A stretch of 9,928 nucleotides of DNA from G026625185 sp035256645 (GTDB taxonomy: Bacteria; Desulfobacterota; WTBG01; JAGOGO01). Location: assembly GCA_035256645.1 (NCBI GenBank), contig DATEXU010000271.1:1-9928 (forward strand). Reading direction: 5' to 3'. This document shows positions 1 through 5,538 of this stretch, one piece after another. How positions within the stretch are numbered: position 1 is the stretch's first letter; each line of letters starts with the position of its first letter. The position numbers and the translations under genes are program-made. The notes below the pieces were generated by a model. That model searched no databases. It had not been told where the DNA came from and saw only the letters and a program-made list of their open reading frames with translations.

Positions 1-109
1 CGCTGAGATTATTGATGAGCAAGCAATTCTTGCGGGGTTAAATTTTATCGGCAAACCCGTCTCGCCGGAAGAACTTTTATTTAGCGTGCGAGAGGTGCTG
101 GATAATTAA
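1..109 (+). CDS. C-terminal end of a receiver-domain protein (hybrid histidine kinase or response regulator), 5' cut by window
   Basis: The reading frame from base 2 to the TAA at 107-109 gives 35 residues that resemble the end of a CheY-like receiver domain. The segment NFIGKPVSPEELL has the conserved Lys-Pro after beta-5. It is followed by the alpha-5 helix ending in VREVLDN, as in the receivers at the C-terminus of hybrid sensor kinases. In the family the lysine of this KP pair contacts the phosphorylated aspartate. The phosphoacceptor Asp and any kinase or output domain lie upstream of the window, so a hybrid kinase cannot be told from a stand-alone regulator. The protein ends right after the receiver fold, which argues against a DNA-binding output domain C-terminal to it. 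It converges on the minus-strand GIY-YIG gene, with about 400 bp of repeats between them. Confidence 0.72.
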   Translation, partial: AEIIDEQAILAGLNFIGKPVSPEELLFSVREVLDN

Positions 110-137
110 GGATTATCAATCTTAATTGCTGAAACAG

Positions 138-180
138 ACAATCTCATTCCCATACCGCACAGTGTTATTCCCCATACCAA
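138..180. repeat. Degenerate 21-22 bp tandem units leading into a palindromic arm
   Basis: Two imperfect units, 138-158 (begins ACAATCTCATTCCC) and 159-180 (begins ACAGTGTTATTCCCC), precede position 181, where the same start (ACAATGTCATTCCCC) opens the intact palindrome. They look like decayed or duplicated left halves of the GTCATTC arm family. The relationship is by eye only, and the units have no second palindrome half. Confidence 0.35.
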
Positions 181-185
181 ACAAT

Positions 186-215
186 GTCATTCCCCGATTT
201 AATCGGGGAATCCAG
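186..215. repeat. Solitary 30-bp palindromic arm (family 1)
   Basis: This arm begins GTCATTCCCCGA and ends TCGGGGAATCCAG, and folds as a hairpin with a TTTAA loop. It is identical base for base to the left arm of the GIY-YIG element at 495-524, and the identity extends over 181-217 versus 490-526 (37 bp). No matching inverted partner sits immediately to its right; instead a 230-bp repeat unit starts at 219. It may be the remnant of another copy that lost its right half. Confidence 0.7.
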
Positions 216-218
216 TTG

Positions 219-448
219 CTATAGTGAACGACATAAATAAAGAGGCATTCTCCTTTTGCCATGTCGTAGCCCTCGCTATTGTCATTCCGGGCTTGACTGA
301 GCCTGCCCCGTACTTGATACGGGGGAATCCAGGGGACAGGTAAGAAGTAACTCAATTTAATCGCTTCATGAGCCACCCCTCTGGATTCCCGCTGGAGTTT
401 ATCCTCGCGAAGGCGGGGACGGGAATGACGCGTTAGGGAAACTGCGCC
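219..448. repeat. Long repeat unit, copy 1 (230 bp), containing a paired-palindrome core at 281-429
   Basis: This block recurs in the same orientation at 7570-7797, about 90% identical by hand alignment. Its core has a left arm at 281-332 (GTCATTCC...GAATCCAG) and a right arm at 381-429 (CTGGATTCCC...GGGAATGAC), in inverted orientation around a 48-bp spacer. The left arm contains an inner hairpin, CCCCGTACTTGATACGGGG. The homology runs past the core, 62 bp to the left and 19 bp to the right, so the unit that was copied was larger than the palindrome pair. The repeats account for most of the gene-free stretch 110-507; nothing recognisable is left in 449-489. Confidence 0.8.
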
Positions 449-494
449 GAAAGAAAACACATCTTCTATGTCAACTTATTTATGTCCCCACAAT

Positions 495-849
495 GTCATT
501 CCCCGATTTAATCGGGGAATCCAGTTACTAAATCCTCATACAAATCCTTCCAATTCGGATTCACCTTTTCAATAAGATCAATTTTCCATTTGCGATTATA
601 TTTTTTCAGTCTTTTCTCTCTTCTGATTGCATATTCTGCGTCTTGAAATTGCTCATAATATACCAGCTTGTCAACTCCATATTTTTCTGTAAATCCTTCG
701 GCTAATTTATTCTTATGCTCCCAAACGCGCTTTATTAAATTTGAGGTTACTCCTATATATAAAGTGCCATTCCGCTTGCTTGACAATATGTAGACATAAA
801 AATTCTTTTCCATATAGTTATGGATTCCCCGGTCAAGCCGGAGAATGAC
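495..849 (-). mobile_element. Candidate gene-bearing REPIN-like element: inverted palindromes enclosing a GIY-YIG gene
   Basis: The left arm at 495-524 reads GTCATTC...GAATCCAG and the right arm at 821-849 reads TGGATTC...GAATGAC. They have the same inverted arrangement and consensus as the gene-less pairs elsewhere in the window. The 295-bp interior is almost wholly the nuclease gene on the minus strand. Its stop codon lies inside the left arm and its start codon is 7 bp from the right arm. I see no convincing target-site duplication, which is also usual for REPINs. Mobility is inferred from this architecture and from the family's copy number; it is not demonstrated by an empty site. Confidence 0.55.
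508..813 (-). CDS. GIY-YIG (URI-domain) endonuclease, COG2827/UPF0213-like
   Basis: This 101-residue protein is a single GIY-YIG domain with the usual length of the small UPF0213 family. The first motif appears as YVYIL (residues 6-10) and the second as LYIG (18-21). They are followed by Arg29 and His33 (RVWEH), the likely catalytic Glu66 within REKRLKKY, and the family's closing NPNWKDL (85-91). Such domains cut DNA using one metal ion and Tyr/Arg/Glu side chains; the natural target of this family is not established. The last codons (GFPD) and the TAA stop are read from the palindromic arm at 495-524. The start ATG at 811-813 sits just inside the other arm, whose GGGGA about 12 nt upstream is the only weak ribosome-binding candidate. 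lsrF lies 54 bp upstream in the same direction. The protein could act on the repeat family, be a passenger, or be an ordinary cellular nuclease. Confidence 0.9.
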   Translation of the reverse strand: MEKNFYVYILSSKRNGTLYIGVTSNLIKRVWEHKNKLAEGFTEKYGVDKLVYYEQFQDAEYAIRREKRLKKYNRKWKIDLIEKVNPNWKDLYEDLVTGFPD

Positions 850-867
850 AAATATTCTTAAGCAGAA

Positions 868-1761
868 TTACCCACACTTTTTCACGATGAGTTTATTTTT
901 TAGGTCGAGGAAAAGCTGGTGCGCTTCTTTGGGTTTAAGTCCTTCGTGCACAACTCCTCGAACTGCTTTGATCATTGCCACCGGCGCCTCTGATTGAAAG
1001 ATATTCCTGCCCATATCCACCCCCGCAGCGCCTTCCTGGACAGCATTATAGGACATCTGAAGAGCATCGAGCTCAGGGAGCTTCTTGCCTCCTGCCATCA
1101 CTAACGGGACCGGGCACGAAGCGGCAACCGTGTCAAAACCATCGGGGATATAGTAGGTCTTAATGTAATGGGCGCCCAGTTCGGCGCAGATCCGACACGC
1201 GAGGCGGAAGTATCGAGCATCCCGGGCCATATCCTTGCCCACGGCAGTAACCGCGAGAATAGGAATCCCATAACGATTTCCCCTATCCACCAAACGGGTC
1301 ATGTTATGTATGGATTGGGTTTCGAATTCTCCTCCGATAAATACCTGCACCGCTAACGCCGATACATTGAGCCGGACCGCATCTTCCATGTCCACCGCGA
1401 TTTGTTCATTGGAAAGTTCCTTCAAAATGCTCGGTCCGCCGGTCGCCCTAAGAACGATTCCTCCTCGATAGGTTGGCGGTATCGTGGTGCGCAAGATACC
1501 CCGGGTGAGCATAAGGGTGTCGGCATAGGGAGCGAGGGGAACGATGTTTAAATCAATCCGTTCAAGCCCTGTTGTCGGTCCTTGAAAGTATCCGTGGTCA
1601 ATTGCCAGCATCACGGTGCGGCCGGTATCAGGATTAAATATACGGGAGAGGCGGTTTTTCATCCCCCAATCGAGGGCATGTGAACCTTTTAAAAAAAATC
1701 CCTCAGTCTTTACGGGAATATCGAGACCATAATCTTTTCCTTCTTGATCTACTTCCGGCAT
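868..1761 (-). CDS. lsrF: LsrF-like class I aldolase / 3-hydroxy-5-phosphonooxypentane-2,4-dione thiolase
   Basis: The 297 residues align with E. coli LsrF (about 291 aa) almost from end to end. Shared blocks recalled from memory include ALDWGM, RLSRIFNP, DHGYFQGPTTGLERID, DDAVRLN-like EDAVRLN and GVDMGRNIFQS. The fold is a TIM barrel of the DeoC/FbaB type. The Schiff-base lysine is Lys201 in IKTYY, matching Lys203 of LsrF. GVDMGRNI (247-254) forms the phosphate-binding end. In enterics LsrF transfers an acetyl group from the AI-2 breakdown product to CoA, releasing dihydroxyacetone phosphate. None of the other lsr genes (kinase, transporter, regulator, lsrG) is present, so a different phospho-keto-sugar substrate, or general class I aldolase activity, is equally possible here. 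The start is supported by AAGGAGG at 1768-1774, 6 nt upstream. The Zn-dehydrogenase gene lies upstream in the same direction across a 190-bp gap. Confidence 0.88.
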   Translation of the reverse strand: MPEVDQEGKDYGLDIPVKTEGFFLKGSHALDWGMKNRLSRIFNPDTGRTVMLAIDHGYFQGPTTGLERIDLNIVPLAPYADTLMLTRGILRTTIPPTYRGGIVLRATGGPSILKELSNEQIAVDMEDAVRLNVSALAVQVFIGGEFETQSIHNMTRLVDRGNRYGIPILAVTAVGKDMARDARYFRLACRICAELGAHYIKTYYIPDGFDTVAASCPVPLVMAGGKKLPELDALQMSYNAVQEGAAGVDMGRNIFQSEAPVAMIKAVRGVVHEGLKPKEAHQLFLDLKNKLIVKKCG

Positions 1762-1874
1762 TGTTTTCCTCCTTGATAAATTTTTTAGATTTGCAATTCA
1801 GTTTTGCACGTTTTTATTAATCAGGGCATACCGTTGCTGAGATTTAATGTACTCGCTCGTAGTTGATAGCGCAT

Positions 1875-1906
1875 AGCTGATAGCTAAAAATCATGAGCTA
1901 ACAGCT
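1875..1906. repeat. AGCT-rich inverted repeat in the dehydrogenase-aldolase gap
   Basis: AGCTGATAGCT (1875-1885) pairs with AGCTAACAGCT (1896-1906) with one mismatch around a 10-nt loop. A further AACAGCT follows at 1907-1913. It lies between two co-directional minus-strand genes. It has no U-tract in the transcript direction and so does not look like a terminator; it could be a processing or stability hairpin. Confidence 0.45.
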
Positions 1907-1911
1907 AACAG

Positions 1912-1953
1912 CTTAAAACTTAACCCTTAAACCTTAATCCTTGCCCCTTTTTT
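1912..1953. repeat. Degenerate heptamer tandem tract (CTTAANN), six units
   Basis: Six consecutive 7-bp units stay in register: CTTAAAA, CTTAACC, CTTAAAC, CTTAATC, CTTGCCC, CTTTTTT. The last overlaps the stop codon of the dehydrogenase by two bases. On the coding strand of that gene this reads as repeated TTAAG-like heptamers straight after the stop. Such a tract expands and contracts by slippage. Together with the hairpin beside it, it fills the part of the 1762-1951 gap nearest the dehydrogenase; I see nothing recognisable in 1775-1860. Confidence 0.55.
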
Positions 1954-2983
1954 ATTCCTGGGGCCGGATAATGATCTTAATTGACTCATCACCTTTTTCT
2001 ACTAACTCGAAACCCTTAACGGTTTCTTGAAGACCAAAACGATGGGTAATCATATCGTGAACGGGCGCGCGCCTGGCGCGAATAATTTCAAGAGCAGTCA
2101 CGCAATCAGCAGGGCTGCCGGCATAGGTTGTGGTCAAAGTAATATCTTTGCGCCAAAACACATCGTTGATGGAGAGCGGTATGGCGACATTTTCTCTGGT
2201 GGGGGCGAAGAAAAGGATAGCGCCGCCTCGTTCGACCGCCTGCAGCGCTTGTTCGAAAGCGCCCTTGACACCAGCGGTCACAATGACTATATCCGCGCCA
2301 CGTCCCTGGTTGCGCTCGCGAAAAAGCAGGGATACATTTTGGCGTCCGTCTATCGTATCGTCAGCGCCAAACAGTTTGCCGGCCTTAAGCCGATAGGTAT
2401 TCACATCAGTGGCAATGACACGCGTCGCGCCCAGGGCTCGGGCAAGGCTGATAAAAAGCAATCCCGAAATGCCGCTTCCCAGCACCAAGACACTTTTTCC
2501 GGGTTCGAACTTAGCCGCGCGCAAACCACGGAGAATGCAGGCGAGCGGTTCAACGAAGGTTGCTTCATCATAGGTCATGGTATCGGGTATTTTCCACGTT
2601 CCCCGGTCAACATTAATCGCCGGAAGGCGGACATATTCACAAAAACCACCGGGATCAAAATGCGTGCCGGAAAGCAATGTGTCGCAGACCGTTTCATGAC
2701 CACTCACACAGTAATGACAGGAAAAGCAGGGAACATGATGAGTCGCGGCGACGCGATCACCTTTAACAAATGATTTTACTCCCTCGCCAACGTCAACCGC
2801 TTCTCCAGCAATTTCATGGCCCAGCACCAACGGCGCTTTATTGATCCGGTACCATTCCATCACATCGCTTCCGCAAATACCACTCGAATAAATTTTTACC
2901 AGCAGCTCACCGGATCCGATCAAGGGAACCGGCATTTCCTCGAGCCGGATATCATGATTACGGTAATACATGGCAACGCGCAT
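1952..2983 (-). CDS. Zinc-dependent alcohol/polyol dehydrogenase (MDR superfamily)
   Basis: The 343 residues form a medium-chain dehydrogenase. In the N-terminal GroES-like half, Cys37 (GICGSD), His56-Glu57 (GHEIAGE) and Glu145 are the expected catalytic-zinc ligands, and Cys86, Cys89, Cys92 and Cys100 bind structural zinc. The Rossmann half carries GSGISG (169-174) and then Asp193 at the end of the second strand (VIATD), which points to NAD rather than NADP. It looks like the threonine/sorbitol/galactitol-phosphate dehydrogenase group, but the substrate is not readable. I chose the ATG at 2983 because AAAGGAG lies 9 nt upstream and MRVAMYYRNHDIRLEE is the normal family N-terminus. The frame stays open upstream to an ATG at 3061, but those 26 extra residues cover a repeat hairpin and match nothing in the family. 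The gene is divergent from aldehyde ferredoxin oxidoreductase and upstream of lsrF. Confidence 0.92.
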   Translation of the reverse strand: MRVAMYYRNHDIRLEEMPVPLIGSGELLVKIYSSGICGSDVMEWYRINKAPLVLGHEIAGEAVDVGEGVKSFVKGDRVAATHHVPCFSCHYCVSGHETVCDTLLSGTHFDPGGFCEYVRLPAINVDRGTWKIPDTMTYDEATFVEPLACILRGLRAAKFEPGKSVLVLGSGISGLLFISLARALGATRVIATDVNTYRLKAGKLFGADDTIDGRQNVSLLFRERNQGRGADIVIVTAGVKGAFEQALQAVERGGAILFFAPTRENVAIPLSINDVFWRKDITLTTTYAGSPADCVTALEIIRARRAPVHDMITHRFGLQETVKGFELVEKGDESIKIIIRPQE

Positions 2984-2992
2984 GTGAGAATA

Positions 2993-2999
2993 CTCCTTT
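2993..2999 (-). promoter_or_regulatory. Shine-Dalgarno site fixing the dehydrogenase start
   Basis: AAAGGAG on the minus strand lies 9 nt before the ATG at 2983. No comparable site precedes the alternative ATG at 3061, so this site decides the start. Confidence 0.75.
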
Positions 3000-3011
3000 A
3001 CTCTTTTTAAT

Positions 3012-3034
3012 ACCCCGTCTGCTTGCGCCGGGGT
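3012..3034. repeat. Hairpin of the CTTGC-loop family (family 2), in the dehydrogenase leader
   Basis: ACCCCG (3012-3017) pairs with CGGGGT (3029-3034) around a loop containing GCTTGCG. The same stem type and loop core recur at 3228-3264, 7826-7845 and 7949-7985. It lies 29 bp upstream of the dehydrogenase start, so it would be in that mRNA's leader if transcription begins further upstream. Confidence 0.5.
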
Positions 3035-3061
3035 GAGACGCGGCGTTAAATAACCGCTCAT

Positions 3062-3212
3062 GTCATTCCCGTGAATACCCTGAAGGGCACAAGAACGGGA
3101 ATCCAGAGGGTAGGCATCAGGAACTAATAAAAAAAGTACTTGGTCGCTTTGCCTTACTTTCTGGATTCCCCCGTATCAAGTACGGGGCCGGCTCAATCAA
3201 GTGCGGAATGAC
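3062..3212. repeat. Paired-palindrome REPIN-like element (family 1), divergent control region
   Basis: The left arm at 3062-3106 (GTCATTCCCG...CGGGAATCCAG, with an inner CCCTGAAGGG) faces the right arm at 3161-3212 (CTGGATTCCCCC...CGGAATGAC) across a 54-bp spacer. The right arm is nearly the reverse complement of the left arm at 281-332, including the CCCCGT/ACGGGG inner hairpin, which shows that arms are shared between copies in different combinations. The element sits in the 436-bp divergent gap 2984-3419, between the dehydrogenase leader and the probable promoter of the aldehyde oxidoreductase gene. Confidence 0.75.
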
Positions 3213-3227
3213 AGAATTAAAGTCTTT

Positions 3228-3264
3228 GATACCCCACTGCTTGCGGCGGGGTAGTTCATTGCAT
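3228..3264. repeat. Family 2 hairpin repeat, copy A
   Basis: These 37 bp start GATACCCC and end GTTCATTGCAT. They match 7949-7985 at 31 of 37 positions in the same orientation. The stem is ACCCC/GGGGT with CTGCTTGCGG between. Conservation of the TTCATTGCAT tail outside the stem shows the repeat is more than a bare hairpin. Confidence 0.6.
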
Positions 3265-3347
3265 AAGTAACAGTTTCGGGTGAAATTAGTTTAAGAAAAA
3301 TACTTTTGGGTGTCAAGGAGAAAACCAGGTTAAAAGGTATTATTTTC

Positions 3348-3376
3348 TTGAGAAAAAAGATATTCTTTGTTAATAA
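3348..3376 (+). promoter_or_regulatory. Possible sigma-70-type promoter for the aldehyde ferredoxin oxidoreductase gene
   Basis: TTGAGA (3348-3353) and TAATAA (3371-3376) are 17 bp apart, with a TG two bases before the -10 (extended -10 form). The -10 hexamer matches the consensus at only three of six positions, so this is a weak call. It lies in an AT-rich stretch that is free of repeats and ends at the gene's ribosome-binding site, and predicts a leader of roughly 35-40 nt. Confidence 0.33.
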
Positions 3377-3419
3377 AAAACTATTTTTGCCGCATTAAAA
3401 TTCTTAAGGAGAATTTTCT

Positions 3420-5390
3420 ATGGGTGGATATATGGGTAAATACTTGATAGTTAATTTATCCAATAAAAGCCATGAGGTTGTTCCTCTTACCGACGAATTT
3501 TATCGAAAGTTTCTTTCCGGGTATGGTCTGGGCGCCGCGGTGATTACTGAGCGGCAAAAGCCGGGTATCGATCCCCTTTCGCCCGAAAGCTACTTCGGAT
3601 TTTGCACGGGGCTGCTCACCGGAACCGGAGCTTTTTTTTCCGGACGATACATGGTGGTCGGCAAGTCGCCGCTTACCAACACCTGGGGCGATGCGAATTC
3701 CGGCGGCTTTTTCTCAATGGAATTAAAAAAAACAGGCTATGATGCGGTTTTTTTCACTGGTCAGTCCGATAAACCGGTTTGGGTTTACCTTCATGATGAT
3801 AACGTGGAAATAAGAGATGCTCGTAACCTGTGGGGTAAGGATGTCGTTGCAACTGAAGCAACAATCAAAAAAGAGCTAAGCGAAAAAAAAATAAGAATTG
3901 TCTCGATCGGAATAAGCGGAGAGAAACGTTCGCTTATCTCTGGAATTGTCACTGACGGAGGACGGATTGCCGCGCGCTCCGGCCTTGGTGCGGTCATGGG
4001 GAGTAAAAATCTGAAAGCGTTTGTGGTGCAAGGCACCAAAGAGATTCCGGTAGCGCAACCAGCAGCAATGGCAGAGCTCAATCATATTTTTCTTACGGGG
4101 TACAAAAAATCAAAACTCATGGACCGGGTCTTTGCCCGTCATATGAAATTCGGGGGGCGGATGACTAATTTTTTAGCCCGGCTGGGAATCGAGGGAAGTC
4201 CACCCCAGCCGACGTTGATTCGAGAAGCTTTTATTTTGCAAGGGACTTCTTCTTTAACGGTCATGGCAACGATGACCGGGGATTCCCCCATTAAAAACTG
4301 GACCGGTGTCGGCGAAGTGGATTTCCCGGTTTCTCGGGCGGATAAAATATCTGGCGAAGAACTTACCCGGTATCGGAAACGGCGTTATCACTGTCAGGCA
4401 TGTCCGCTCGGATGCGGAGCAATCATAACGATTAGGGATGGCCGGTTTCAGGGAACTGATGGACATCGTCCGGAATATGAGACGCTTTGTTCTTTTGGAG
4501 CGCTTCTTTTACATGATAATCTTGATGCGATTATTGAACTTAACGAGATGTGTAACCGGGCAGGCATTGATACGATCTCTCTGGGAGGTGTCCTTGCGTT
4601 TGCGATTGAGTGTTTTGAAAATAGCCTTATTAATGAAAGTACGACCGGAGGATTAAAACTCGGCTGGGGAAAATCAAAAGAGATTCTAACCCTGGCAGAG
4701 ATGATTATCTATCGTGAGGGCATCGGCGACCTTTTGGCTGATGGGGTAAAACGGGCCTCGGAAAAGATCGGGAAAAATTCGGAGAAGTTCGCGGTGCATA
4801 CAGGAGGCCAGGAACTCCCCATGCATGATTCTAAGCTCGATGAAGGTTTTGGAATCGCGTATCAGTGTGAGCCAACTCCGGGAAGGCACACGGTTTCTTC
4901 CTATTTGTATGGGCCAGTTATGGGAGTTGATAAACAATTTCCAAGGGTTGAGAAGATGCTTAAGGAAGCTCAGGATAAAGAGACACGAAATATTGTTTGG
5001 TACACTGCCGGAAGTTTGTTCATGCAGCTGGTCAACTGCGCGGGAGTCTGCCAATTTGGGCCTTTGACCGGGATATATCCTTTGGTCGAATATTTAAACT
5101 TTGCGACGGGCTGGGATCTTTCCGCGGAGGAATACCTTAAGACGGGAGAAAGGATATTAAGCTTAAGAAAAGCGTTCACGGTCCGCGAAGGTGTTACACC
5201 GCAAGAGGTTCGGCTCCACCCTCGCGCCGCAGGAATCCCTCCACTCAGCAAAGGGCCAACCCAAGAGGTAACACTTGATATGAATAAACGGGAAAAAGAT
5301 TTCTATGCCCTGGTGGGATGGGATTTAACCACAGGTGGACCAACCCCAGAAAAACTCAAAGAACTTGGCCTCGATGACCTTTTTAGCTAA
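3420..5390 (+). CDS. aor: Tungsten-containing aldehyde:ferredoxin oxidoreductase
   Basis: The 656-residue protein has the AOR family hallmarks in order. These are the opening GGYMGKYLIVNLS, the pterin-binding region with KSPLTNTWGDANSGG (82-96), ELKKTGYDAV (101-110) and SGLGAVMGSKNLKAF (187-201). The cluster motif C325-x2-C328-x3-C332 (HCQACPLGC) follows, then AGIDTIS (381-387), and the fourth likely [4Fe-4S] ligand Cys544 in GVCQF. The family oxidises aldehydes to acids, passing electrons from a W-bis-pterin site through the cluster to ferredoxin, and is cytoplasmic and oxygen-sensitive. At 656 aa it is longer than the archaeal type enzyme (about 605) because of extra sequence around 215-320, and nearer the length of bacterial BamB-type members, so the substrate may not be a simple aldehyde. 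AAGGAGA lies 7 nt before the ATG. No ferredoxin, cofactor-synthesis or tungstate-transport gene is in the window. Confidence 0.92.
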   Translation: MGGYMGKYLIVNLSNKSHEVVPLTDEFYRKFLSGYGLGAAVITERQKPGIDPLSPESYFGFCTGLLTGTGAFFSGRYMVVGKSPLTNTWGDANSGGFFSMELKKTGYDAVFFTGQSDKPVWVYLHDDNVEIRDARNLWGKDVVATEATIKKELSEKKIRIVSIGISGEKRSLISGIVTDGGRIAARSGLGAVMGSKNLKAFVVQGTKEIPVAQPAAMAELNHIFLTGYKKSKLMDRVFARHMKFGGRMTNFLARLGIEGSPPQPTLIREAFILQGTSSLTVMATMTGDSPIKNWTGVGEVDFPVSRADKISGEELTRYRKRRYHCQACPLGCGAIITIRDGRFQGTDGHRPEYETLCSFGALLLHDNLDAIIELNEMCNRAGIDTISLGGVLAFAIECFENSLINESTTGGLKLGWGKSKEILTLAEMIIYREGIGDLLADGVKRASEKIGKNSEKFAVHTGGQELPMHDSKLDEGFGIAYQCEPTPGRHTVSSYLYGPVMGVDKQFPRVEKMLKEAQDKETRNIVWYTAGSLFMQLVNCAGVCQFGPLTGIYPLVEYLNFATGWDLSAEEYLKTGERILSLRKAFTVREGVTPQEVRLHPRAAGIPPLSKGPTQEVTLDMNKREKDFYALVGWDLTTGGPTPEKLKELGLDDLFS

Positions 5391-5538
5391 AGAGGCCTTC
5401 ACGACACTATTTGCGCATAGTTCCCTTTGTTCCGAAAAACAAATTTCACCCTCCCCTGCTTTAGTTACCACGTGAAAAATATCTGCTATAAAGGTCTTTC
5501 TTTTTGGTTATTACTCCGGCAATTAAACAGCACAATAT

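Noticed and set aside
122..460. 112-residue minus-strand open frame containing RHSRPRLREDKLQRES
   Set aside because: It is a read-through of the repeat unit at 219-448 and its palindromic arms. It has no ribosome-binding site or domain, and the same peptide appears at the other copy only because the DNA repeats.
186..849. CRISPR-like array
   Set aside because: The repeats are palindromic arms in alternating orientation with irregular spacing; there are no equal-length unique spacers and no cas genes.
1912..1953. Telomere-like repeat
   Set aside because: The heptamers resemble telomeric sequence only superficially, are degenerate, and lie between bacterial genes with Shine-Dalgarno sites.
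2027..2773. 248-residue plus-strand open frame
   Set aside because: It lies wholly antisense to the zinc dehydrogenase, whose metal ligands and Rossmann motif are intact; there is no recognisable domain or start signal.
2984..3061. N-terminal extension of the dehydrogenase to an ATG at 3061
   Set aside because: The extension is encoded by a family 2 hairpin region and matches no family N-terminus; a good Shine-Dalgarno site supports the start at 2983.
5367..5397. GGCCTC...GAGGCC inverted repeat at the aldehyde oxidoreductase stop codon
   Set aside because: The loop is 19 nt and no T-run follows, so it does not meet the form of an intrinsic terminator.
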